From: Saccoglossus kowalevskii | Lineage: Eukaryota; Hemichordata; Enteropneusta; Harrimaniidae | Assembly: GCF_000003605.2 (NCBI RefSeq) | Contig: NW_003134351.1 | Coordinates: 134,258 to 198,257 of the forward strand | Length of the DNA: 64,000 nucleotides | Reading direction: 5' to 3' | The notes under the pieces: generated by a model | The model's input: the letters and a program-made list of their open reading frames with translations, nothing else | What the model was told of the DNA's origin: nothing | Database searches by the model: none | Translations under genes and position numbers: made by a program | Shown: positions 1 to 17,900 of the stretch, piece by piece | Position numbering within the stretch: the first letter of the stretch is position 1 | How the letters are laid out: every line of letters begins with the position of its first letter

Positions 1-74
1 GAGGTTTATTATTTTTTGCGACGTTCTTTGTTTACTTGTTTACGGTTTGAGAGATTTCAGTTATTTGATTTACG

Positions 75-198
75 TTTTTACGGTAGCTCTGAGCGGGACT
101 CGAACCCACTGTCTTTTCAAGCTAATTTGTTTTATTTTGATGGCACGCTTGTGTACCACGCCACGACGTTGGTCGTTAAGTGGTGTTCATTTTTCTAA
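75..198 (-). repeat. tRNA-derived SINE-like fragment
   Basis: On the minus strand a B-box-like motif (GGTTCGAGTCC, complement of about 95-107) lies about 50 bases after an A-box-like stretch (TGGCGTGGTACACAAGCG, near 140-160). Spacing and order fit the RNA polymerase III promoter of a tRNA-derived SINE. I could not fold a full cloverleaf, so this is not called a tRNA gene. Confidence 0.3.
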
Positions 199-261
199 CT
201 ACTCTAGTGTTCCGATGAGTTGAACGGAAAAGCCAAAACGATTGCTGGTTTCTGATTGCTT

Positions 262-361
262 CGGTTCTGGTGAGTGTGTATCTAGTGTGATTCGAACCCA
301 TGTCGTTTGTATTGGGCGTTTTTTTATTTCCCATGGTAGCTACGCCGTAATATGCAACCAC
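262..361 (-). repeat. Second tRNA-like (SINE) fragment
   Basis: The minus strand carries a second B-box-like motif (GGTTCGAATCAC, complement of about 287-299) after a weak A-box-like stretch (GGCGTAGCTACCATGG). It resembles the neighbour at 75-198 in layout but not in detail. This may be a decayed SINE or tRNA pseudogene. Confidence 0.25.
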
Positions 362-1387
362 TTCCCCGTTTTATTGTGATTTTGAGTGTTTAATGATGTC
401 TTCCTCACCCGTCACGCCATGACCCAGTTTCAACCACACGGCCATTTTGCAACGCAGTTCGTGACCCTCGGCGTCACCCGACTGACTATATGAGCGTTCT
501 CTTCAACTGTTAAGCTAGGATTTATTACCGTTATTATCATTATATTGTCACGTGATTTGTTTTACCTTATGTGTAATGTCTTAAGTATCTTTATTGTAAT
601 TTGTATATACCAATTCGTATATACCGAGGAAACGACCCCGATTGAAGGTCATGTATTTTATGACGTCACCAATTCGTGTGTAGGCACTGCTTCTAGATCT
701 GTGCCCATAATTGTTGTTTTAATAACCAAGAACTATTGTGTCAACCAATAAGAAAAGATTGTACCGATAGTTTAATTCATATAAGTTGTAATTTTTAGCA
801 TCAACTGTAATTCTGTATATACATGAACTCTGAAAACATTCTCTGGGAAATACCATAGACCTTAAGTTCTATAAAAATGCCACGTTACAAAAACGCTTTC
901 TTTCTGTCAAGAACGCACAACCGCAGAATGGAAACTCTATTTACATGTACTTTCATTGGACATGTGTTCATAACAAGGCAATGCCAGGACAGTCCAATCA
1001 GGTATGCCACTAACATAGAAGAGCTGTAAATATTTATTCTTCACACATACAATCAGTGAGACTTCACCGCACCATGGATGAATGCATCAGTGGAAGATGC
1101 TCGTAGAAAGGTGGGAAATATTAGAAAATGTGATATTACTTACTCAGCTGACTCTATTTCGATCGCCATCTTGGAACCTTACAAGCATCCTCGTTTCCAA
1201 ATCTATTTAGTTTGTAAATAGAGAATTTTGTATTTATATGAATAAAAAATGAAACACATCAATAAAAGTATGTTACCGAATATTATCTAAGAATTGTTAA
1301 TTCAATATATATATATTACTCACTTAACGTTACACCGTTTACTCGTAATACATTTTAGGCGAACGAGGTCTATAATAAATATTCAAA
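362..1387 (+). promoter_or_regulatory. Probable promoter and 5' UTR region of WDR61
   Basis: No gene is visible here. The stretch holds a perfect CRE-type site (TGACGTCA, 661-668) and a YY1-type core (GCCATCTTGG, 1165-1174) of the kind found near transcription starts. The start codon of WDR61 follows at 1388. The exact transcription start is not determinable from sequence. Confidence 0.35.
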
Positions 1388-7954
<6,567 letters not shown>

Positions 7955-10900
7955 AGTTTACAAAGCTACGTCAGACAAAGGGAGAGGGGTGGGGTGAATG
8001 GAAGTGGACTGTTATTCACCAGTTTGAACATGAAAAGGAAATTATATTTCTATACTTCCATGTGCTTACTTGGCTTACTTGTCTTACATATACCTCCCAT
8101 AGCAACTATAAGTTATAGTTCTGACAGATTGCTGTGATTACTATTTTCCATTTTTTTTGAAGGAAAAATGTCCCTGAACATTATTTAAATTTTCCTATTC
8201 CAGTTAAGAATCAGGTTTTGAAATAAACAGCCATCATATACATGAAGACAGATTTGTTTTGACATTTAGAGAGGCTTTGGCTTGACAAAACAGTTAAAGC
8301 CGAGTGAGAGATCGATTGTTATTTATACAACAAATTTTACGGTCTACTTCATTTCACTATCACCATCCCTAGTAAAGACAATATAATGATTTAAAGAGAC
8401 ACCAGAACAAAGCTTGGGGGAAGGGGGCATACTTTAAATGTTTTCTTTACCAAATAAAATGTACATAAATTTGTTTTTTTTTTCCTATTCAAGATTTAAT
8501 AAATAATGTGTGTACACTCTTGGTTTTTCTTGCCTAATTGTATTAATGTATATAGTTAGTATTCCTATTTACCTTATACAGAGGGTATTTAACCCTCAAC
8601 TCTGATTGTGCATCCTCATGTTATAAAGAAAAGGGTGCAGAAAACCCCCAATTTTGAAAGTCACTTGGAATGATAGAGTAAATTTACCAACTGCTGTACA
8701 TAATTTACCTCTTTGTGTTTCATTTTATAAATGAGGAGGTAGACCCAAACTCAGAATGCTTAGATATAGTATGCGCTGGATAATGAAGGGTTTGAACTAT
8801 TGTTCAAACATGGAGACATTTTAGTTCATATGAACGCTTTGGTTCTGTAAGCTACAGAAAGACATCTGGTCATCACACAGAGTCAGTTTAAAAATGTTTA
8901 GTCACCGTCTGAATGTAATTTAATAATCAATTTTTGTCCGGAGAATTGGAGTCGCGTATTAAGTTAATGATTGCAAGTGAACAGAAAAAGAAATTGGCAT
9001 GATCTGAACTTCGTCCCATTTCAGAACTGACATGTTATAAAACAGTGAAGTGTAAAAATATATATTTGAATAAGTTAAAAGGTTGAATAATGGTAGCTGA
9101 CATCAAAAAGACATGGAAAACTGAATTTGTATATTTATTATTCTGTGGAAATATACAACACACAGAATGGCAGACATGATGCTATGATGGCTGAACTGTC
9201 AGTTCATTGCAATTTTTTTTTTGTGGTAAACTACATCTACAATTCTCAACACATAAATTATCTGATCATTTGGTGAGGAATATGTTGATAAATTAACAAA
9301 TTGATTCAAAAATCAAATATTCCATAGCAGTACATGTGAAATCAAAAGCATCTTTAATTTTATACAAAAACAGCAAGAATGTGAACAGTGAAAAATCCAA
9401 TCTAGAGTAGAGAAGTGACTCTGTTACTTGTACACCGCAAACTGGTCTGTTGTATAAACACAATAACCATTATTGATCTGGCGTTTGGGCATTTACTGTC
9501 ACTGGGACACTACAAAGAGTAGTATAATGCTGTTCAAAATATACCACACCAGCAATTTCAATTCATTGTTGAGCATGCAGTATGCAAGGAACAGATACTC
9601 TTTTCTGTATCTGCATAATTGTAAGTAGTTGACTATCCATACATGTCTAGTTAACATAATGTTCAATAATCCAATAATATTTAACAGTAAACACGCTATG
9701 GTAATTTTATTGGGAAACTTAAATACATTAAATAAAACACCACAAAAACCATGAATTAGTTTGCAATGTTAAAAAAACATACATGGGGCCCCTTGAGGAG
9801 AGAACCTGAGTTATAAGCCAGAAAGCACATTTCATTGCTTACTATATGGGACATTTGAAAACACATCCGCATTAAAAAAGAAAATCTTATGAAGCACATA
9901 ACAAATGTGTTTGAAATAGATCTACTTCTAGTTGCACGTAGTTGAAGAGATAATATTTACTTTAAGCATATTAATTTGAAATTATCAAACCAAAACAAAT
10001 CCTTACTTACAGCATCTGCAAATTAAACTTCAATACCCCTTGGTAATCAATTTTGACTCTGATTGTATTCTGTGGAATATTAAAAACCCCTAACTCGTAC
10101 GCAAGGCTCTATTAGAAGATCATCTTTAATAAACATGTACATATATTAAAAATTGCATTTAATGTGTTCTGGATAATCAAATATATGACTTGCGTTGATC
10201 ATAGATACATCTGTCATGTACGTGAACACTTAGTTATTAAGCATATTTGAATTACTATAAACAATCAAAGATAAAACTGAATTAGCATTTGAGAAGATAC
10301 AAACCTTACTTCATTTCAGAAAATATACTTCTTCTGTCTGCCTGGTACAGGTAACAATTAAAGATGGTTACATGTATTTGATTAAAAAAATTGAGCAGTT
10401 TTTACCATGGCAAATTTATAGTCTGTGTCTGCATGTCTGATTTAGTACAAGAAAATTCCTATATTAAAGTTTTCAATATTTAATCTTCCACATACGAACT
10501 GGAATTCTGATACATATCTGATACAGATATGTGAAAACTTGCAATTTTTATCAGGATAGCCTGTGAACAATATCAATTTCTACTGCCTGTTTTCAAGACA
10601 ATTTATAAAGACGTGTTCAATCTGTGAAATTTGAATATTCTATTTTTTTTTTTATCTAAAAATGTGTTTTGGACAAAAGTTGTTTTAACTATGTACACTT
10701 GAAATATTGGGAAAATATATAGTTGTTGAGAATCATGAGTTTAAATGGTGCTTTTTAAAATCAAATTAAATTCAATTTCAATGATTTTCCCTACCAACAT
10801 TATTTAGCAGAAATATCACTACAAGTAATCCATGATATTATCGAATCAAACTTAAAATATAATTTATTTGATTATTCACCTATTATACTCTACAGTGCAC

Positions 10901-11001
10901 CTTTTTGTGTAAATATAACTAGACAGGAGTGATTTCTCAAAACTGAGAAGTACTACTTGGTTTTCACTACAATACTGTAATGAAATGAGATCATGTGACT
11001 A
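7955..11001. other. Intergenic DNA and 3' UTRs between convergent genes
   Basis: No coding exon with family similarity is seen on either strand. The left end is the WDR61 3' UTR, with AATAAA at 8222-8227. The right end is the 3' UTR of the minus-strand LRR gene, with a minus-strand AATAAA at 10863-10868 about 135 bases after its stop. The rest is AT-rich unique-looking sequence with short A/T runs. Confidence 0.6.
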
Positions 11002-14000
11002 TCATGTGACTTCCAAGTCTGATCTTCTTTTCTTTTTTTTCTTCTTGGATCTCTGTGAAGATAAAATTTACAAAACTGTAATGTACTGTAGAATACTTTA
11101 TTTTTGCTTGGAATTAATTTTTTGCTATTTTCACTGATGGAATGATTCAGTGAAAATAAAATCCAGGGAATATACCGTTTTTCCTATATTTTACATTCAA
11201 GCTGTTAGAAATCAGTGAAAATAAATTCCATACAAAACACCAAAAAAGTTTGTTCAGCAAAAATTAATTCTAGTTAAAATAAATTATTTTACAGTAATAA
11301 TCTGTCAGCCATATTGGATCTTTTGTTTGTTTCTATTTTGTTCTTTTGAGCTACCCTCTCCTAGAAAAACAATTACAATATTTTCGCTTAAATCATAATT
11401 TTATGTCTCAAAGAATTATAAAACCAATTATGGAAATTTGCTATGCATAGTTGAAGTCAAAATTGACTCAAATTTCTATTTTTCTCTATTGACTCACAAA
11501 AACCACAAATCACTATACATGTATGTTAGAGGGAATAGTGCATGTATTGCAGAACAAAATGTCAAAATGTTAACAGCTTTGTTCACCTTCTTGGCTTGAC
11601 TTGGTTCACTGCTTTGTGAAGGTAATTGTCGGAAAATTCTCTCCGCTTCTGATCTTTCTTCTTGAGCAATCTTTTCATCATCTAATACTTGTAGGCATGG
11701 CAACTGACTGATAACATACTGCCTGAAAATGATATTCCAATAAATATGTGTATAATTTATTTTAGCAATAAAGTCATATTCCCTCTTGGCATAATTTTAT
11801 TCTGATGACTGTATATAAAAAATTTAATACAAATAAAACTGAGAAGCAAATGTTGTAATACTATTTCTTTTTTTCAGAATGACAGAAAATATAAAACAGT
11901 TGGTGAGAAGAAAATCTGGAGCATGGTTCTGCTTATCTCATTCCTTAAACAAGTCATATCAACCATTTTTAGCTTCGCTGTCGACTTTGTCGAGCGGAGC
12001 TTATCATATGAGTGATTGTCCATCGTCGTCGTCCGTCGTCCGTGTCAATGTTTTACTTTTTCGACTTCTTCTTGAAAACTACAAGCCTGAATGCTTTGAT
12101 ACTTGGTGTATATGTACCTTGGATAGACCTCTCTCAGATTTGTTCATTTCATGATGATATCTTCAATTCTCTAAAGAAGAAGCTCAACAAAGTCGACAGC
12201 GGAGCTAAAAATGAATGAAGTACTGCATCAATTTTAACTGAATTTTAGTTCTGGTCAGTTACAGTTATTGGCAGTCAGTGTACATTGTTTCAAACTGCTG
12301 TAAAATACATTATTTTAGCCTGGAATTTCATTCGCTATTTGTGCTGAAAGGATGGTTCAGTGAAAATAAAATCCACCCAATACATTTTTTCCCTATATTT
12401 TACATTCAACTAAGTCCTAGCTGCCAGAGAAAGCTGTCTGAATATGATTAGCTTAATTATTTTGTCAGATGGAAAGACAGGAAAAGGAATTAATAGAAAA
12501 AAATTATCGAAGAAGAGTTCCACCAAGAACTAAATCTGAAAAAATTTGGGTTGCTAACAATACTAATTTTCAGAGGTAATCAAGATTGCCACTGAAAGCC
12601 TATAAACGTGTCCCCTCATCTCCCGCCCCAAGTCGTACCTGTATTCTTTATACTGTTGGAAAGTACCACCATTAAAATAACTTGGTGCACCAGGATTGTC
12701 CATCATGCATAGGTATTTCAACGCTGGGAAGGATCTTGCCAACATGTCTACAAAGACTGTCAAATTGTCAATTTTATTTCGATTCAGCCAAAGTGTTGTA
12801 AGATTAGGCAGTGGTGGAAATTTGGTGTGCGACTTAATATTGTTATTATCCAATATCAGAGTGTCAAGATTGGGAAAGCCTTCCAGGAAACGAACTTGAC
12901 TGAGAAATTCAATGGTTAAGGAATTTACATGGCTTAACATCAAGATTTCACATCGCTATTGTGATTCTCCATAATCAAGAAAATTTAGTGACCATATTTG
13001 ATTAGATATTGCAGGTTTTCGCCTTCTGAATTTAACCTAAATCCATAATCACACCTCTACATATATACAGTCTTGGTGTAAATGGACACATTGTCAGCTC
13101 ATGCCTTTATATATACATGTACTACTAGTATTCATACTGGCTATCCATCGATGCTTTCAGCAGGCCATGTGTTAAAATTTGTTATCTGCTTAAAATATGT
13201 CTCATATTAGTAACTATTAAATACTCTCAGCACAACAAACTCATTCCCTACCTTCATATATATAAATTTCAACTAGGCAATCAACAAGTACTTTGCGTTG
13301 TTACATCATTTAAATATGTTCTGATGTTTTTCAACTGGCCAATAGAAACCTCTTGTTTCAGTTTGAAATGTGAAATTTATAAATATTTATAAAGGTGAAA
13401 AGAATGCCTTTGTTGCGCTGAGAGTACTACAAAATTGAAAAAAGTTATTACATTGATACTCTAAAACTTTATAAGTTTTTATGAAAAAGCAATGCAAGTT
13501 TGGAAGTTATGTTACACTGGGACTGTGACATGTGTCAGGAGTTCTGTGATATTATCAGTCAGAACACATTTGACTTATGCTTCATGGAACTTGTATACAA
13601 TAGACCATTTCAAGTGCTTTGCAACATCTCGTGTGATTCAACAAATGAGCAGCATGTCACAGATCAAGTTCAACATTTATAAACTCATAGACTCAAATAC
13701 ACTGTGCATATTTTTTCCTTTTGAGCACAGTCCCTCTATCCCTGATAGAGGGACTGTGTTTTGAGCAAATACTATAGTGCATATGCCTACCAATGTTTGT
13801 CTAGAGGATTACTGACAGCCAATTTTGCTATTGTCCTTTCTGGACTGTTGATACTTTCAATTATGACCTGCAAATGGTACAGTACATGTATGACTGTAGG
13901 CTAGAGGGTCAAGGCTCGAGGATCACTTCTTTGCTTCTCTTTACCTGCCGTCGTCTCTAGCTACAACCAAATAACTATAGACATGCCACCGACAATCAGT

Positions 14001-14559
14001 TGTCAGTCGCATGCTCTGTATTGAAAGTGTTTTCAATAGTCTGAATGAAATTGGCCATCAGGTAATCCTTGAGACAAATACTGCTATGGCACATGCAACA
14101 TATTTACAATGTACCTACATGTATATATATAAGCTTTCAGATGATGTATATGTTGTTGTAGTAGCATGCTTAGTAACCCCTGATGCCACCATAAGTCACA
14201 TGCCCTTACCTCTCATCTACCCTTGATAAAGATGATTAAAGATGCATCATCCAAACAAAAACAGAACCAAAATTATAAACAATATTGTCTATAAATCTCC
14301 CCTAAAAGAAATTTACCTTCCATGCACTCTAGAAATGACCCTGGGACAAGTTGTTTACTATTTTGTGCCAAAAGAGATTTATTTACAGTCACCTTCATTT
14401 TGAGAGTGAGTCAGTGGCTGACAAGGTATGAAAAGGATACGTGAACTGGTTATGGCTGAGATCAACTTCTTGAAGCCTGTTTGCATATTGTCTTATATAC
14501 CTATCCGGCAGATCAGTCAGATTTTGGTAGGCAAGGGACAGCCGAGTATTTTCATCCAT
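11002..14559 (-). CDS. Short leucine-rich-repeat protein, LRMDA (C10orf11)-like
   Basis: Four exons on the minus strand join in phase to 188 aa: 14559-14441, 12899-12639, 11722-11587, 11052-11002. Start MDENTRLSLAYQNLTDLP is chosen because it is the only ATG in frame and gives a proper N-terminal cap. The LRRs are LQEVDLSHNQFT, FPNLDTLILDNNNIKSH, LPNLTTLWLNRNKIDNL and FPALKYLCMMDNPGAP, followed by a C-terminal cap (YVISQLPCLQVLDDEKI). The first LRR is completed exactly across the exon 1-2 junction, which supports the model. The tail is strongly basic (KKKKKKRR), a possible nuclear localisation or nucleic-acid-binding patch. Size and four-repeat layout fit the C10orf11/LRMDA group, linked in vertebrates to melanocyte differentiation. 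That subfamily call is from memory of layout and is only moderate; the LRR fold is certain. It is head-to-head with the TBC gene. Confidence 0.8.
11084..11296. mobile_element. MITE family A, full-length copy
   Basis: The element begins TACTGTAGAATACTTTATTT and ends near a TTTTACAGTA inverted terminus. The interior is filled with repeats of the motif (C)AG(C/T)GAAAATAAA in both directions. At least nine further copies lie in this window. Terminal TA suggests TA target duplication, as in Tc1/mariner-type or pogo-type MITEs. No coding capacity. Confidence 0.7.
11967..12211. mobile_element. TIR element family S, short copy
   Basis: About 30-bp terminal inverted repeats face each other: TTTTTAGCTTCGCTGTCGAC at the left and GTCGACAGCGGAGCTAAAAA at the right. 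Just inside the left end is a GTCGAGCGGAGCTTATCATA block shared with copies at 24891, 37695 and 57285. The 245-bp element has no coding capacity and is a non-autonomous DNA transposon. It lies in intron 2 of the LRR gene. Confidence 0.75.
12296..12411. mobile_element. MITE family A, half copy
   Basis: The left half of the GAAAATAAA-rich element is recognisable (CTGTAAAATACATTATTTTAG, then TTCAGTGAAAATAAAATCCA and a 'ccctatattttacattcaac' block). The right half is missing. Confidence 0.6.
13719..13767. repeat. Perfect hairpin flanked by 9-bp direct repeats
   Basis: Two 15-bp arms (13726-13740 and 13744-13758) are exact reverse complements around a 3-base loop (CCT). The pair is bracketed by the direct repeat TTTTGAGCA at 13719-13727 and 13759-13767. 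It lies in intron 1 of the LRR gene. The layout looks like a fold-back insertion with target duplication. Confidence 0.8.
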
Positions 14560-14997
14560 GACCAGTTGTATTTATAATGCGAGTCACGTCCCAAAATGAT
14601 GAAACAGTGAACTATTCCTCATGTTAAGAACATCCACTCAAGATCGGCATTCGTTTGTTGTCTACGTGTGGTGGCCAAGTCACTCATCCAAGTTACATAC
14701 AAGTCAGGTGATTGAAGTGACGTAATGACCTCGATCTGTACTTTGACCTGAGAATGGCAACACCATTTTTCAGTGGAATGTTGCTTGCTGGTATGGGTAG
14801 CATGTGACAATGAGTAATACCGGTGTTGGGTATACGGATATACAGTTGGAACTCTGTAGATCGTGGCCAATAAGTTTATCCCGCAATATATGTGAAAGAA
14901 CGACGTAATGCATGCTGTAGAAATCAATGCAATGTTACGAAATGTATTTAAGGTAGACGACAACCCCTACACAAATTTACAGATGAAACAGTCCAAA
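14560..14997. promoter_or_regulatory. Shared promoter between the LRR and TBC genes
   Basis: The two start codons lie 438 bases apart and point away from each other, so this interval must carry 5' UTR and promoter for both. It holds CRE-like half sites (GTGACGTAAT near 14716, CGACGTAATG near 14900) and is richer in CpG than flanking DNA. The TBC start codon overlaps a YY1-type core (AAAATGGCGGC). Confidence 0.55.
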
Positions 14998-17900
14998 ATG
15001 GCGGCGGTCCCGTTGACGCGAACTTGTAGTTGGGATTCTTCTTTCGTCCAGGTGAGTGTGTATTTATTTGTTTATTTTGAAAATAGTATAACAAAACTAT
15101 GACTCTGTTGATACCGGAAGACCAAAGTCGAAGGTTTATAACAACCGCATATCATGAATGCCATCCGATCTGACAACAATAACGACGTCGTGCCAAGTTT
15201 GTTTACTTCAAACCCACACCAAGTTCCGCCTATTAAATGTATTTTGTTCACATCCTTCTCGTTGCAAGTGTTTATATCGTGTTTGTTTTAGGTGGATTTG
15301 GAAAATCCTTCGGAGGAAGACGAACCGGTTACAACATGTTCAGAAGATCCTCAGTTTAGCGACAAACCAATTACATTAGAAACGATGGGCAAGGAAACAT
15401 TTCAGAGGTTGTTCGACTCCGATGGGAGGCTGGTCGATGAACATTTGTTCAGAAAAACCGTCTTTAGAGGTGGGTATTGTGGAACTATTATTGTGGGTTC
15501 TGATGCAATATGTCAGACGTGTCAGTAGTGGTCTCATTTATTCTTATATTTTTGAGTGTGTGTGTGTTTTGACAACAGAACAGTGTAGTACTAGTAGCAG
15601 TGGAATATGTTACGTAATTACCGCGTGCTTTCAGCACTGTGGCCGACCATGCCACTAAAATGACCGGACAGACCTCAGACTAGTAATACAACAGACTCGC
15701 AACGCCTATTGTTTAAGGTGTTAATCGGATTAATTGTATATGCTACGTGTGCCACGCTCTGTAGCATTGGCATAGACACCGTCGAAGTTTACCGAACACT
15801 GGATATTCTGCACACTTCGCGCTTCTTCGGAAATTGCGTATTTCTTCGTAAAACGGGTCCGGATATTTTTTTAAAAAACGGGAGATGCGTTCTGGACATT
15901 TTTAGCCTTTGCAGCTGTGTAAGAATTTTAAGAATCGACCAAGAATCAAGGGAGTTACAAGTAACTGAATGTGTTAGTGTTTACCTCAAATAGTTTTTGA
16001 ATATATAATGAGCAACTTTGAAACGATATTTCTCGCTGTTGCGGATTTTGCGGAAGCTTTCCAATATTTTTTCGGAGAGAGCATATCGCTGTGTTTTGAA
16101 CGATCATACTTCTTTGTGTGTTACTCGTTTTGTTTTCGTGTTCCGGGATGCCAAAACATCAGATAGCTAGTGTCATGTACATACTAATTCTCTCAGCGTA
16201 TCAGCGTGATCGGGTAACGGTAAAAACTGGAGGTGTGTTATTTTTGTCGCGTTCGACTTCATAGTACGCGATTTACGTGTTGTTCAGTGACTGTTTCAAT
16301 TTTCTATTGTGTGTCTGTATTGTTGCTATTTCGAGTTTCACTGATTTTGTTTGACTTCTGTCATAGTTTTGTATAAAAATAGCCCAGTATATTTCTTCTT
16401 ATTCTTAATTTCAGGAAATAAAAAACACGAGATCGATCAGGGGTTGCAAAGTTCTACAGAAAAATTGTCATTATCTTCGTCAAAATGTTCTCCTAAAATA
16501 GCTTCCCATTTTCGAAGTTCACTGTCAACTGCTGTCGTCTATGCCACTTCCTGTCTTTATGTCTCGCGATGCATCGCGATAGTTGATTGTATTATGAATA
16601 GATCTCGCGTTATTTTGTGAAATATAATGAAAATGTTGTTGCTCAGCAACGTTTACTCGGTACGATAAGAACTGATAAACTAAACAAACGTGGCAGCATT
16701 ACTTCAAAAGAAAACGCCGCGTTGCGAGTCTGTTGTATTACTAGTCTGAGGACAGACTTAACTCTCCTTACTGTTGTCCAGTTCACAACGAAAACGTGAA
16801 CACATGTCAAGGTCACGTTCACGGCAGCTGCTTGTTTACATTACAGCCTCCAAAATTGAGAAACCTTTTATAAAGCTCTCTTCTAAATATGCCAATCCCC
16901 TGATTTACCCGTATATTTTCAGTGCCACAAGTTATTAAAAACACGGATGTGAACACAGTCGTAAGCTCAATACAGTTTCACAATGATTATTGATCCCCCC
17001 ACCTCCTGAAATTTAGTATTTAAATTTTTGTCATCACAATGAGATATATATATTCATATTTCAAACAAATAATGTAATGTTACTCAAAAAATTTCATTAA
17101 AAGGATGAAGGATTTTTTTATGGTGTACTCGCATGTAGGAGAGTCTGGTGCTATCACATCAAGGAGGAGTTCTATTAGATGATAGATCAGTTTCATATGT
17201 ATCACATTACATAATAAAAATATTATATTAGAATTCCCTGTAGAGAGGAATCTCACATGATGACATCACATGATGATCTGGTCCTTTCATTTTCTATACA
17301 AGGCTGTGTTTATGTTGGACAGAAAACTTTGTTCAAATATCTACAGGATCATTGTTACCTTCTCAAATTCCATGTGACTTCTCTATTACTGGTATAAGGG
17401 ATGGACCATTAAAAATATTTTCCCTAAGAAATAGGCTTGCATATTTTTTTGCATGTTTTATTGTCAATTTTGCCATTGCCCCACCCTTCAATTTCTAATG
17501 GTCAGTCTCCTAATAATTATTTATAGGACCCTAAGATATTTCCATTGCCAGCGTGGATTATGATCTAAAAATGACATTTTGTTGCAAACATTATGTTTCA
17601 TCAGTTTGTATGCATGTTATGTTTAGACATACTATTGACAAACATTGTATTACTTGTTTTACAGAAAATAATTATTGATCCTCATGAAATCAAAAAATCT
17701 ACATACCACTTCAGTGTTCAAACATTTGCCTCATGGTTTAAGTTTTTTCCCCAGGTATTTATTGTCATGAGACAAATTGTTTAAAAAATGTAAAAAAAAA
17801 ATACAAGTGACAATTTATAAGTTTAATATAAAATTCAAACATGTTTTCAGAATAAACAATTGAGTACACTCTCTACTATAAAAGAAACAAAATATTTTCT

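Noticed and set aside
95-107. A functional tRNA gene at the left edge
   Set aside because: Only A- and B-box-like motifs are present; acceptor and anticodon stems do not pair.
13726-13758. MicroRNA precursor from the 15-bp hairpin (also 48131-48168)
   Set aside because: Arms are too short and loops too small (2-3 bases) for Drosha/Dicer processing.
13790-13871. Minus-strand exon-like stretch (VIIESINSPERTIAKLAVSN) with good splice sites inside LRR intron 1
   Set aside because: Joining it to LRR exon 1 gives an immediate stop, while exon 1 joined directly to the next exon completes a leucine-rich repeat in phase. An unknown alternative first exon is not excluded.
14619-14963. 114-codon minus-strand frame between the LRR and TBC genes
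   Set aside because: It lies in the shared promoter and shows no recognisable domain.
15709-15993. 94-codon open frame in TBC intron 2
   Set aside because: It has no ATG, no family similarity and no supporting splice sites; GC-richer intron DNA gives such frames by chance.
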